DNA of 64,000 nucleotides, taken from assembly GCA_024372625.1 (NCBI GenBank), contig CP099605.1:2604001-2668000 (forward strand). The letters run 5' to 3'. Below, piece after piece: positions 25,803-38,413 of this stretch. Made by a program: the position numbers and the translations under genes. Below the pieces are notes generated by a model. It was not told where the DNA came from, did no database searches, and saw nothing but the letters and a program-made list of their open reading frames with translations. Positions within the stretch are counted from its first letter, which is position 1. The number at the start of each line of letters is the position of its first letter. The stretch is from Comamonadaceae bacterium OTU4NAUVB1 (GTDB lineage Bacteria; Pseudomonadota; Gammaproteobacteria; Burkholderiales; Burkholderiaceae_C).

Positions 25803-27129
25803 GGCGCGCCGTCGCCGTGGCGGCGCTGGTGGCGACCGGCGCGTCGGCCGTCGTCGCGTCGTCGGGGGTCCAGGTGCCGTCGAGCACGGCATGGGCGCGT
25901 TCGCGGTCGATGTCGCCCTCCCAGGCGGCGACGGCCACCGTGGCGACGCAGTTGCCGATCAGGTTGCCCAGCGCGCGGGCGATGCCCATGAACCAGTCCA
26001 CCGACAGCACCAGCACCAGCCCGATGGCGGGGATCGCGGGGATCGCCTGCAGCGTCGCGGCCAGCACCACGATGGCCGAGCCCGGCACGCCGTGCGCGCC
26101 CTTGGAGGTGACCAGCGCGATCGCCAGGATCGCCAGCAGGTCCGACAGGGAGATCGGCGTGTTGGTGGCCTGCGCGATGAACACCGCCGCCAGCGTGATG
26201 TAGATGGAGAAGGCGTCGAGGTTGAACGAGTAGCCCGTCGGGATCACCAGGCCGACGGTCGAGTCGCGGATGCCCATGCGGCGCAGCTTGGCCATGACCT
26301 GGGGCAGCACGCTGTCCGACGAGGTGGTGGCGAAGACGATCGTGAGCTCCTCGCGCAGGTAGCGCAGCAGCTTGACCAGGCTGAAGCCCGACAGCCGCAT
26401 CACCAGCCCCAGCACGCCGAAGACGAAGATCAGCACCGCGCCGTAGAACAGCGCCACCAGCATTCCCAGCTGCTTGAGCGAGCCGATGCCGTAGCGCCCC
26501 ACCGTGAACGCGATCGCCCCGAGCACGCCCAGCGGCGCGAGCTTGATGATGATCCCCATGATCTTGAACAGGACCAGGGAGAGCGAGTCCACCACCTGCG
26601 CGACCGGCTTGCCGTGCTCGCCCAGCAGCGCCAGCGCGCAGCCGAAGAGCACCGCGAACAGCAGCACCTGCAGCACGTCGCCGGTGGCGAAGGCGCCCAC
26701 CACCGTGTTGGGGATGAGCTTCATCAGGAACTCCACCGTGCCGCCGCTGGTGAGCTTGTCGGCGTTGGAGGCGTAGGCGCTCATGGCGCTCGCGTCCAGC
26801 AGGCGCGGATCGACGTTCATGCCCACGCCGGGCTTGAAGACGAAGGCCAGCACCAGGCCCAGCACCAGCGCGATGGTGGTGAGCGCCTCGAAGTAGATCA
26901 GCGCCTTCACGCCGACCCGGCCCACGCGCCGGAGGTCGCCCGCGCCGGCGATGCCGTGCACCACGACGCAGAACACCAGCACCGGGATGATCATCTTGAT
27001 CAGCTTGATGAAACCGTCGCCCAGCGGCTTGAGCTTGACGGCGAGGTCGGGCACCAGCAGGCCGGCCAGCACGCCGAGCACCAGCGCGATGACGACTTGG
27101 CCGAAGAGGGATCGGGCGAAGCGGGGCAT
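25795..27129 (-). CDS. dctA: C4-dicarboxylate:cation symporter DctA
   Basis: A 444-aa member of the DAACS family taking up succinate, fumarate or malate. Characteristic stretches are the serine-rich TTSSDSVLPQVMAKL (about 275-290), GLVIPTGYSFNLDAFSIYITLAAVFIAQATN and SKGAHGVPGSAIVVLAATL. About eight transmembrane segments plus two re-entrant hairpins are expected. The start MPRFARSLFGQ was chosen; an in-frame ATG 12 codons upstream would place the coding start inside the operator region. It forms an operon with the FCD regulator. Confidence 0.94.
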   Translation of the reverse strand: MPRFARSLFGQVVIALVLGVLAGLLVPDLAVKLKPLGDGFIKLIKMIIPVLVFCVVVHGIAGAGDLRRVGRVGVKALIYFEALTTIALVLGLVLAFVFKPGVGMNVDPRLLDASAMSAYASNADKLTSGGTVEFLMKLIPNTVVGAFATGDVLQVLLFAVLFGCALALLGEHGKPVAQVVDSLSLVLFKIMGIIIKLAPLGVLGAIAFTVGRYGIGSLKQLGMLVALFYGAVLIFVFGVLGLVMRLSGFSLVKLLRYLREELTIVFATTSSDSVLPQVMAKLRRMGIRDSTVGLVIPTGYSFNLDAFSIYITLAAVFIAQATNTPISLSDLLAILAIALVTSKGAHGVPGSAIVVLAATLQAIPAIPAIGLVLVLSVDWFMGIARALGNLIGNCVATVAVAAWEGDIDRERAHAVLDGTWTPDDATTADAPVATSAATATARHA

Positions 27130-27151
27130 GGGAGGTTCCTGGAGTGGCAAG

Positions 27152-27185
27152 GTTGCATGCAACATCGCTCAAACTTGCATGCAAG
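27152..27185. promoter_or_regulatory. two tandem 12-bp palindromes (TTGCATGCAA core) upstream of dctA
   Basis: GTTGCATGCAAC (27152-27163) and CTTGCATGCAAG (27174-27185) are each perfect palindromes with centres 22 bp apart, two helical turns. The nearer one is 23 bp upstream of the dctA ATG. The arrangement is typical of a dimer-pair operator for the FCD regulator encoded in the same operon. Confidence 0.75.
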
Positions 27186-27270
27186 TAATGTAGGCAAGAT
27201 GGGCGCACGGGACCGAGCGGGTATTCCCGGGGCCTCGGCCGACGCAAGCAAGCGCCGTGCGCGGCGCATC

Positions 27271-28143
27271 ATGGGCACCATGGACACCCTGAGAACCCTG
27301 GAACTGCCGGCGGGACCGGCCATGCCCGTGCTCGGCCTGGGCACCTGGCGCCTGGGCGAGGACCCGGCCCGGCGCGCCGGCGAGGTGGCCGCCGTGCGCG
27401 CGGCCCTGCGCATGGGCTACCGGCTGATCGACACGGCCGAGATGTACGGCGACGGCGGTGCCGAGGAGGTCGTCGGCCAGGCGATCGCCGAGGCGGTGGA
27501 CGCGGGCGAGGTGCGGCGCGAATCGCTCTTCGTCGTGAGCAAGGTGCTGCCCCACAACGCCAGCCGCCGGGGCACGGCGCAGGCCTGCGACCGCAGCCTG
27601 GCGCGCCTCGGGCTGGCGCGCGTGGACCTCTACCTGCTGCACTGGCGCGGTCCGCACCGGTTGGCCGACACCGTCGCCGCCCTGGAGGCGCTGGTGGCCG
27701 ACGGCCGCGTCGGCGCCTGGGGCGTGAGCAACTTCGACACCGACGACATGGACGAACTCGCCGGCGTGCCCGGTGGCGATCGCTGCGTGACCGACCAGGT
27801 GTACTACTCGATCGCCGAGCGCGGCCCGGAGTTCAGCCTCGCGCCCTGGCTGCGCGCGCGTGGCCAGGCGCTGATGGCCTACAGCCCGATCGACCAGGGC
27901 GCGCTGGCGTCGGATCACGCCCTGGCCGCGCTGGCCGAGGCGCGCGGCGTCACGGCGGCGCAGCTGGCGCTCGCCCGGCTGCTGGCCGAGCCCGGCGTGG
28001 TCGCGATCCCGAAGGCGGCGCGCGAGACGCACCTGCGCGAGAACCTGGCGGCGGCGTCGATCGTGCTGTCCCCCGGGGACATCGCCGCGATCGACCGGCT
28101 GCACCCGCCGCCCAGGCGCAAGACGCCGCTGGCGATGATCTGA
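27271..28143 (+). CDS. aldo/keto reductase
   Basis: A 290-aa NADPH-dependent aldo/keto reductase. The catalytic tetrad is readable: Asp in RLIDTAEMYGDGG, Tyr in the same segment, Lys in VVSKVLPHNAS and His in LYLLHWRGP. The NADP-binding end IPKAARETHLRENLAA is present. ATGs at 27271 and 27280 are both possible starts. It is convergent with the LysR gene and shows no clear tie to nitrogen metabolism. Confidence 0.9.
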   Translation: MGTMDTLRTLELPAGPAMPVLGLGTWRLGEDPARRAGEVAAVRAALRMGYRLIDTAEMYGDGGAEEVVGQAIAEAVDAGEVRRESLFVVSKVLPHNASRRGTAQACDRSLARLGLARVDLYLLHWRGPHRLADTVAALEALVADGRVGAWGVSNFDTDDMDELAGVPGGDRCVTDQVYYSIAERGPEFSLAPWLRARGQALMAYSPIDQGALASDHALAALAEARGVTAAQLALARLLAEPGVVAIPKAARETHLRENLAAASIVLSPGDIAAIDRLHPPPRRKTPLAMI

Positions 28144-28165
28144 GGCGGCCTGGGCCGGTCGCGCC

Positions 28166-29092
28166 TCAGGCCTCCGGCGGCCCGGGCGGCGCGATCTCCC
28201 ACCAGCGCTCGCCGAAGCGCCCCTGCAGGAAGGCCACGAAGCCCGCGACCTTGCCGCCCAGCCGCCGGGGCGAGGGAAAGACGGCGTGGATCTCCTGGCT
28301 CGCCAGGGCATGGTCGGCCAGCACCTCCACCACCCGCCCCGTGGCGAGCGATTCCGCCGCGACGTAGCGCGGCACCATCGCCAGCCCCAGGCCGTCGCGC
28401 ACCGCCGCCAGCACGGCCGAGACGTTGTTCGAGCGCAGCCGCGCGGTCACCGGCACGCTCGCCGGTTCGCCCCGGGGCGTGCGCAGGTGCCAGACGTCGT
28501 CGCCCACCACGCTGCTGTAGGTGATCGCCACGTGCGCGCTCAGGTCGGCCGCGCGCCGGGGCGTGCCGTGGCGCGCCAGGTAGCCGGGCGCGGCCACCAC
28601 CACCCACGGGTTCAGGCCCAGGAAGCGCGCGCCGAGCGAGGAATCGGCCAGCCGCCCCATCCGGATCGCCACGTCGATGCCCTGCGCCACCAGGTCCACG
28701 TAGCGGTCCTCGAAGCTCAGGTCGAGCCGCACCCGCGGGTGGTCCGCCATGAATTCGAGCGCCAGCGGCACCACCACGCGGCGGCCGAAGGCGACCGAGG
28801 TGGCGATGCGCAGCAGCCCCTGCATGGCCGAGGGCTGCTGGCGCGCGACGTGCTCGGCCTCCTCGGCGTCGCGCACGACGGCCTTGCACCGCTCGCAGTA
28901 GAGCGCGCCCGCCTCGGTCGGGCTGACGCCGCGCGTGTTGCGGTGGAGCAGCCGCACCCCCAGGCGCGCCTCGAGGGCGGCGACCTGCTTGGTCACGGTG
29001 GGCTGGGTGGTGTTGAACTCGCGCGCCGCGCGCGAGAAGCTGCCGGTCTCCACCACCCGCACGAACATCGCCATCGCCTGCAATCGGTCCAT
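28166..29092 (-). CDS. LysR-family transcriptional regulator
   Basis: A 308-aa LysR regulator. Its N-terminal HTH reads MDRLQAMAMFVRVVETGSFSRAAREF followed by TTQPTVTKQVAALEARLGVRLLHRNTRGV, and an effector domain follows (RIATSVAFGRRVVVPLALEFM, SFEDRYVDLVAQGIDVAIRMG). It is divergent from the glyoxylate carboligase gene with a 130-bp gap holding a T-N11-A palindrome. Control of gcl-hyi is therefore a reasonable inference. Confidence 0.92.
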   Translation of the reverse strand: MDRLQAMAMFVRVVETGSFSRAAREFNTTQPTVTKQVAALEARLGVRLLHRNTRGVSPTEAGALYCERCKAVVRDAEEAEHVARQQPSAMQGLLRIATSVAFGRRVVVPLALEFMADHPRVRLDLSFEDRYVDLVAQGIDVAIRMGRLADSSLGARFLGLNPWVVVAAPGYLARHGTPRRAADLSAHVAITYSSVVGDDVWHLRTPRGEPASVPVTARLRSNNVSAVLAAVRDGLGLAMVPRYVAAESLATGRVVEVLADHALASQEIHAVFPSPRRLGGKVAGFVAFLQGRFGERWWEIAPPGPPEA

Positions 29093-29125
29093 GGCCGGAT
29101 GCTAGCCACGGATCGGCCCGCGGTC

Positions 29126-29140
29126 ATTCCGCGGCGGAAT
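29126..29140. promoter_or_regulatory. LysR-type T-N11-A palindrome between lysR and gcl
   Basis: ATTCCGCGGCGGAAT is a 15-bp dyad with 6-bp arms ATTCCG/CGGAAT. It contains a T-N11-A core and lies 34 bp from the LysR start and 83 bp from gcl. Placement is as expected for autoregulation and gcl activation. Confidence 0.55.
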
Positions 29141-29222
29141 AGCTTCTATGGCGCGGCACCGTCTTCCGCCCGGCGGCACCGGTTCCTAGAGTCGGTCCAT
29201 CGACATCCAAGGAGACATGCAC

Positions 29223-31022
<1,800 letters not shown>

Positions 31023-31038
31023 GCGGACGACGCACGCC

Positions 31039-31857
31039 ATGCCCCGTTTCGCCGCCAACCTGTCCATGCTGTTCACCGAGCGGCCCTTCATGCAGCGCTT
31101 CGAGGCGGCCGCCGCGGCCGGCTTCGAGGCCGTGGAATGCCTCTTCCCCTATGCCCTGCCCCGGCGCGAACTCGCCGCCGCGCTGCGCGCCAACGGCCTC
31201 GCGCAGGTGCTGCACAACCTGCCCGCGGGCCGGTGGGAGGCCGGCGAGCGCGGCATCGCCTGCCACCCGGGGCGCATCGGCGAGTTCCGCGCCGGCGTCG
31301 ACCGGGCCATCGACTACGCCCGGGCGCTGGGCTGTCCGCGCGTCAACTGCCTGGCCGGACGGCGCCCCGAAGGCGCGAGCGAGGCGGACGTCCGGCGCAC
31401 GCTGGTCGACAACCTGCGCTTCGCCGCGTCCCGGCTGCAGGCCGCGGGCATCGGGCTGCTGGTGGAGCCGGTCAACCACTTCGACGTCCCCGGCTTCGCG
31501 CTGACCACCACCGCGCAGGCGCTGTCGCTGATGGACGAGGTCGCTGCGCCCAACCTGCGGCTGCAGTACGACATCTACCACGCGCAGCGCATGGAAGGCG
31601 AGCTCGGCGCCACGCTGGCCGCCCACATCGGTCGCATCGGCCACATCCAGCTGGCCGACAACCCCGGACGCGGCGAGCCCGGCACCGGCGAGGTCCATTT
31701 CCCGTGGCTCCTGCGGCACATCGACGCGCTCGGCTACGACGGCTGGATCGGCTGCGAATACCGGCCGCGCGGCGACACGGCGGCCGGGCTGGGATGGCGC
31801 GACGCGTGGGCCGGACCCGTGCTTCCCATTAGACGGAAAGTGCCAATTCTGGAGTAG
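31039..31857 (+). CDS. hyi: hydroxypyruvate isomerase
   Basis: A 272-aa TIM-barrel isomerase (xylose-isomerase-like) interconverting hydroxypyruvate and tartronate semialdehyde. It has the Hyi landmarks NLSMLFTERPFMQRFEAAAAAGFEAVE at the start, LVEPVNHFDVPGF with the metal Glu, LQYDIYHAQRMEGEL and IGCEYRPRGDTAAGLGW near the end. Family members usually finish about a dozen residues after GLGW or sooner. Here a tail of about 19 residues runs into lower-GC DNA just before the malic enzyme gene. It is 17 bp downstream of gcl, and no tartronate-semialdehyde reductase gene follows. Confidence 0.92.
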   Translation: MPRFAANLSMLFTERPFMQRFEAAAAAGFEAVECLFPYALPRRELAAALRANGLAQVLHNLPAGRWEAGERGIACHPGRIGEFRAGVDRAIDYARALGCPRVNCLAGRRPEGASEADVRRTLVDNLRFAASRLQAAGIGLLVEPVNHFDVPGFALTTTAQALSLMDEVAAPNLRLQYDIYHAQRMEGELGATLAAHIGRIGHIQLADNPGRGEPGTGEVHFPWLLRHIDALGYDGWIGCEYRPRGDTAAGLGWRDAWAGPVLPIRRKVPILE

Positions 31858-31902
31858 CCTGCGGGTCGCTTTCGTCGTTTGAACCCAGGAGACTTCTCTC
31901 AA

Positions 31903-34203
<2,301 letters not shown>

Positions 34204-34216
34204 CGGCGCCGGCGGC

Positions 34217-36313
34217 TCAGGCCGCGCCGGAACGCCGGCGGTGGCGCTTGGCCGTCTCCTTGCGCAGGGCCAGCGAGAGCTGGTCGAAGGAATAGGGCTT
34301 CTGCAGCAGTTCGAAGCCGCTCGTGCCGTCGTGCACCAGCGCGTCGCTGTAGCCCGAGGTCAACACCACCGGCACGTCCGGGTGCCGCCGGGCGATCTCC
34401 CGGGCCAGTTCGACGCCGTTCATGCCGGGCATCACCACGTCGGAGAAGACGACGTCGAAGGCATCGGGGGCGCGGTCGAGTTCGGCCAGCGCCTGCGTCG
34501 CGTCGACGGCCCAGGCCGTGACGTAACCCAGTTCGGCCAGCGTCTGCGTCGCCAGCGCGCCGACCTCCACGTTGTCCTCCACCACCAGCACGCGGGTGCC
34601 GTGCCCGGTCAGCAGCATCTCGGGCACGTCCGCCTCCTGCGCGGCACCCTCCCCATGGGCCCAGGGCAGGTAGAGCGTGAAGGTGCTGCCCCGGCCCGGC
34701 GTGCTGTCGACCTGGACCTCGCCGCCGGACTGCTTGGCGAAACCGTAGACCTGCGACAGCCCCAGCCCCGTGCCCAGACCGACCGACTTGGTGGTGAAGA
34801 ACGGTTCGAAGATCTTCTTCAGGTGGTCCGTCGGGATGCCCGTGCCGGTGTCCGCGAGCGACACCTCCACGTAGGCGCCCGGGCGCACCGGGTGCGAGCG
34901 GATCGCCGGCAGGGCCTCGACGCGGCGCACGCGCAGGCTCAGGGTGCCCTCGCCGCCCATCGCGTCGCGGGCATTGACGGCCATGTTGATGATGGCCGTG
35001 TCGAACTGGCTCGCGTCCGCGTGCACGAAGCAGGGGTGCGGCGGCAGGTCGATGCGCACGCGGATGCGCGACCCGGTGAGCGTGTCCATCATCTCGCCCA
35101 CCATCCGGATGTTGCGCACGACGTCGAACACGGTGGGCACGAGCGCCTGCCGGCGCGCGAAGGCCAGCAGCTGGCCCGTCAGCTTGGCCGCCCGGTCCAC
35201 CGCGTCGGAGATCGACTGGATGTAGCGCCGCCGCTTCTCCACCGCGCCCGCGTCGACGCGGCGCAGCAGCTCGACCGACGAGCGCACCACCGTCAGCAGG
35301 TTGTTGAAGTCGTGCGCCACGCCACCGGTGAGCTGCCCCACGGCCTCCAGCTTCTGCGACTGGCGCAGCTGCTCCTGCGAGGCCGCCAGGGCGCTCGACT
35401 GCGCGAGTTCCTCGGTCACGTCGCGCCCGACGGCGTTGATCAGGCCGTTGGCCGAACGGGTCGACCAGCTGATGTGGCGATGGCTGCCGTCCTTGTGGCG
35501 AAAGCGGTTGTCGAAGCGCTGGAACGAGCGGCCTTCGGCCGAGGCGTTGGCGCCATCGATGGTGCGCTGCAGGTCGTCCGGATGGATCAGCTCGAACAGC
35601 GAAGTGCCCAGCAGTTCGTCGTCCCGCCAGCCCAGCAGGCGCAGCCACGCCGGATTGACCGCGACGATGCGGCCGTCGAAGCCGCAGCGCAGCATCAGGT
35701 CCGAGGACAGCTCCCACAGGGCGTTGCGGTCGCGCGTGCGCTCCTCGACCGTCATCGCCAGGTGGCGGGTGAGCGCGCGCAGCTCGGCGGCGGTGGCGTC
35801 GCGCTGCATCTCGGCGACCACCTGTTCGGTGACCTCGGTGCCCTGGTTGAACAGCCCGGCGATGCGCCCGTCCTCGCCCCGGATGGGCGTGGCGGTGAAG
35901 TCCCACCAGGTCTCGACGTCGTGGCCGTGGCGGCGGATCACGAGCGGCACGCGCCGCTGCATCATGCCCACGCCCGTGGCCACGACCCGGTGGAAATCCG
36001 GCGCGACCGCCGCCCAGGCCTCCCCCCACACGTCGGCCACCGGCCGCCCCAGCGCGAGCGGGTGGCGCTCGACCATCGACGGGATGTAGGCGTCGTTGTA
36101 GAGCATGCGCAGGTCGGGACCCCACAGCACGGTGCCCAGCACGGGCGAGTTCAGGCAGGCCGAGACCATCGAGCGCAGGGACTGGGGCCACTCCGTCGGC
36201 GCACCGAGCGGATGGCCGCGCCAGTCCATCCGGCGCATGAGGTCGCCCATCTCGCCGCCGCCCGAGAGGAAGGCCAGGTCATCCGAGCCGGGGTCGATGG
36301 GCGTTGAGGTCAT
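34217..36313 (-). CDS. hybrid sensor histidine kinase with PAS domains and receiver
   Basis: A 698-aa soluble hybrid kinase with no transmembrane segment. Two PAS-like regions (about 40-175 and 205-320) sense an intracellular cue. The HisKA H-box [17 protein letters not shown] is followed by HATPase motifs [19 protein letters not shown] and [20 protein letters not shown]-terminal receiver has [11 protein letters not shown], phospho-Asp in [19 protein letters not shown] and LLQKPYS. There is no output domain, so phosphate must pass to another protein. It is divergent from the NMT1-type ABC operon but shows no proven link. An in-frame ATG at 36424 would add a Pro/Arg-rich stretch; the later start was preferred. 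Confidence 0.92.
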   Translation of the reverse strand: MTSTPIDPGSDDLAFLSGGGEMGDLMRRMDWRGHPLGAPTEWPQSLRSMVSACLNSPVLGTVLWGPDLRMLYNDAYIPSMVERHPLALGRPVADVWGEAWAAVAPDFHRVVATGVGMMQRRVPLVIRRHGHDVETWWDFTATPIRGEDGRIAGLFNQGTEVTEQVVAEMQRDATAAELRALTRHLAMTVEERTRDRNALWELSSDLMLRCGFDGRIVAVNPAWLRLLGWRDDELLGTSLFELIHPDDLQRTIDGANASAEGRSFQRFDNRFRHKDGSHRHISWSTRSANGLINAVGRDVTEELAQSSALAASQEQLRQSQKLEAVGQLTGGVAHDFNNLLTVVRSSVELLRRVDAGAVEKRRRYIQSISDAVDRAAKLTGQLLAFARRQALVPTVFDVVRNIRMVGEMMDTLTGSRIRVRIDLPPHPCFVHADASQFDTAIINMAVNARDAMGGEGTLSLRVRRVEALPAIRSHPVRPGAYVEVSLADTGTGIPTDHLKKIFEPFFTTKSVGLGTGLGLSQVYGFAKQSGGEVQVDSTPGRGSTFTLYLPWAHGEGAAQEADVPEMLLTGHGTRVLVVEDNVEVGALATQTLAELGYVTAWAVDATQALAELDRAPDAFDVVFSDVVMPGMNGVELAREIARRHPDVPVVLTSGYSDALVHDGTSGFELLQKPYSFDQLSLALRKETAKRHRRRSGAA

Positions 36314-36434
36314 GGCGATGGGAAGGCTGTTCGGTGGGGCGGCGCGGTCGTTGCGGCCGGATGCTGGCACCCGGCCCGCCGCCCGCCTGTCAGCCGGGGA
36401 CTGTCGCGGGCCTTCCCGATTCGCCATGAAACGA

Positions 36435-36451
36435 TGCACCGGAACGGTGCA
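36435..36451. promoter_or_regulatory. perfect NtrC-type dyad TGCACC-N5-GGTGCA
   Basis: TGCACCGGAACGGTGCA is a 17-bp dyad with the arm sequence and spacing of enteric NtrC sites (TGCACC-N5-GGTGCA). It touches the -24 side of a sigma-54-like promoter. Such sites normally act from further upstream, so its position is unusual. Confidence 0.6.
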
Positions 36452-36466
36452 GGCACCGTTATTGCT
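36451..36466 (+). promoter_or_regulatory. sigma-54 promoter match for the NMT1-type ABC operon
   Basis: AGGCACCGTTATTGCT has GGCAC at -24 and TTGCT at -12 with the correct 12-bp register. The predicted start is near 36477, 48 nt before the binding-protein ATG. Together with the adjoining NtrC-type dyad it points to nitrogen-limitation control. Confidence 0.6.
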
Positions 36467-36524
36467 AATTCCCGACGCCATTCTCCCGACGCCATCCCCC
36501 TCCTCCTCCCGCACGCCCTCCCCG

Positions 36525-37553
36525 ATGAACAAGCGCCACCTCCTCCAGTCCTTCTTCGCCGCTTCCGTCCTCGCCCTCGGCCTCGCCGGGAGCGCGAACG
36601 CGCAGACGCCCGTCAAGTTCCAGCTCGACTGGCGCTTCGAGGGACCGGCCGCGCTGTTCCTGCACCCGGCGGCCAAGGGCTACTTCAAGGGCGCCGGACT
36701 CGACGTGACGATCGACGCGGGCAACGGCTCGGGCGGCACGGTCACGCGCGTGGCCTCCGGCGCCTACGACATGGGCTTCGCCGACCTCGCCGCGCTCATG
36801 GAATTCCACGCCAACAACCCCGACGCGCCCAACAAGCCCGTGGCGGTCATGATGGTCTACAACAACACGCCGGCCTCGGTGATGGCGCTGAAGAAGAGCG
36901 GCATCGCGAAGCCGGCGGACCTCGCGGGCAAGAAGCTCGGCGCGCCGGTGTTCGACGCCGGGCGCCGCGCCTTCCCGATCTTCGCCAAGGCCAACAACGT
37001 GGGCGCGGTCAACTGGACCGCCATGGACCCGACCCTGCGCGAGACCATGCTCATGCGCGGCGACGTCGACGCCATCACCGGCTTCACCTTCACCTCGCTG
37101 CTCAACCTGGAGGCGCGCGGCGCCAAGGCGGCCGACGTCGTGGTGCTGCCCTATCCCGACTACGGCGTGAAGCTCTACGGCAACGCGATCATCGTCTCGC
37201 CGAAGATGCTCAAGGACAACCCGGCTGCGGTGAAGGCGTTCCTCTCGGCCTTCGCCAAGGGCGCGAAGGAAGTCATCGCCAACCCGGCGGTGGCGATCGA
37301 ATCGGTCAAGGCGCGCGACGGCATCATCGACGCCAAGCTGGAGACGCGCCGGCTGCAGCTGGCCATCGACACCGTGATCAACAGCGCCGACGCGCGCACC
37401 GAGGGCTTCGGCGCCGTCAACGCCGCCCGCCTGTCGCTGATGGCCTCGCAGGTGTCGGACGCCTTCGCGACCAAGACTCGGGTCGACCCGGCCACGGTGT
37501 GGAACGCCACGCTGCTGCCGCCGGCCGCCGAACTCGCCGTCCTGAAGAAGTGA
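36525..37553 (+). CDS. NMT1/THI5-like ABC transporter substrate-binding protein
   Basis: A 342-aa periplasmic protein with a Sec signal (MNKRHLLQSFFAASVLALGLAGSANA, cleavage after about residue 26). It is of the NMT1/THI5/SsuA type: PVKFQLDWRFEGPAALFLHPAAKGYFKGAGLDVTIDAGNGSGGTVTRV is the classical ligand-site opening, and LYGNAIIVSPKMLKDNP is conserved later. Relatives bind pyrimidines, purines, riboflavin precursors or sulfonates. The deaminase at the end of the operon suggests a nucleobase-like ligand. Confidence 0.9.
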   Translation: MNKRHLLQSFFAASVLALGLAGSANAQTPVKFQLDWRFEGPAALFLHPAAKGYFKGAGLDVTIDAGNGSGGTVTRVASGAYDMGFADLAALMEFHANNPDAPNKPVAVMMVYNNTPASVMALKKSGIAKPADLAGKKLGAPVFDAGRRAFPIFAKANNVGAVNWTAMDPTLRETMLMRGDVDAITGFTFTSLLNLEARGAKAADVVVLPYPDYGVKLYGNAIIVSPKMLKDNPAAVKAFLSAFAKGAKEVIANPAVAIESVKARDGIIDAKLETRRLQLAIDTVINSADARTEGFGAVNAARLSLMASQVSDAFATKTRVDPATVWNATLLPPAAELAVLKK

Positions 37554-37588
37554 CGCCCGACGCCCGCCGACCCCGCGCCCCCGAAGCC

Positions 37589-38413
37589 ATGTCCGAACCC
37601 ACCCACTTCGTCGATTTCCAGGATGTCTGGCTGGCCTACAACGAACAGCTGCTGCGCGAGAACCATTTCGCGGTCGAGGCCATCGACCTGAAGATCCGGC
37701 GCGGCGAGTTCATCGCCATCGTCGGACCCTCGGGCTGCGGCAAGTCGACCTTCATGAAGCTCGCCACCGGCCTGAAGATGCCCTCGATGGGCCGCATCCG
37801 CATCGACGGCGCGCCGGTCACCGGACCGCTGAAGGTCTCGGGCATGGCCTTCCAGGCGCCGTCGCTGCTGCCCTGGCGGACCACGGTCGACAACGTGCTG
37901 CTGCCGCTGGAGATCGTCGAGCCCTACCGCTCCAGCTTCCGCGCCAAGCGCAAGGAATACGAGGAACGCGCCCGCCGGCTGCTGCAGAAGGTCGGCCTCG
38001 CCGGCTACGAGGACAAGTTCCCCTGGCAGCTCTCCGGGGGCATGCAGCAGCGTGCGAGCATCTGCCGCGCGCTCATCCACGAGCCCCAGATGCTGCTCCT
38101 GGACGAGCCTTTCGGCGCGCTCGACGCCTTCACGCGCGAGGAGCTGTGGTGCATCCTGCGCGACCTGTGGACCGAACAGCGCTTCACCGTCATCCTGGTC
38201 ACCCACGACCTGCGCGAGAGCGTCTTCCTGGCCGACACGGTCTATGTCATGAGCAAGAGCCCCGGGCGCTTCGTCGTGCGCCGCGAGATCGAGCTGCCGC
38301 GCCCGCGCGAGCTCGAACTCACCTACACCAAGGAATTCACCGACATGGTCCTGGAACTGCGCGGGCACATCGGCGCGTTGCGGGGCAGTCCGGCCCCGGC
38401 GGTGGCGGCATGA
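37589..38413 (+). CDS. ABC transporter ATPase (nitrate/sulfonate/pyrimidine type)
   Basis: A 274-aa ATPase with Walker A GPSGCGKST (about residues 47-55), Q-loop AFQAPSLLPWRT, signature LSGGMQQRASICRAL, Walker B LLLDEPFGALD and H-loop VTHD. The NVLLPLEIVEPYRS insertion and SPGRFVVRREIELPRPRELE tail are typical of SsuB/TauB/ThiZ-like subunits. It overlaps the permease start by 4 bp (ATGA). Confidence 0.93.
   Translation: MSEPTHFVDFQDVWLAYNEQLLRENHFAVEAIDLKIRRGEFIAIVGPSGCGKSTFMKLATGLKMPSMGRIRIDGAPVTGPLKVSGMAFQAPSLLPWRTTVDNVLLPLEIVEPYRSSFRAKRKEYEERARRLLQKVGLAGYEDKFPWQLSGGMQQRASICRALIHEPQMLLLDEPFGALDAFTREELWCILRDLWTEQRFTVILVTHDLRESVFLADTVYVMSKSPGRFVVRREIELPRPRELELTYTKEFTDMVLELRGHIGALRGSPAPAVAA

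Noticed and set aside
27248..27261. GCAAGCGCCGTGCG, a minus-strand sigma-54-like string upstream of dctA
   Set aside because: It lacks one of the two essential -24 G residues and lies beside coding sequence of the aldo/keto reductase.
31825..31860. Frameshift at the end of hydroxypyruvate isomerase
   Set aside because: The core of the enzyme is intact and the extra tail is short; alternative frames do not continue a known Hyi C-terminus.
36364..36380. TGGCACCCGGCCCGCC upstream of the NMT1-type operon
   Set aside because: It has a -24-like half but no TTGC at -12; the better match is at 36451.
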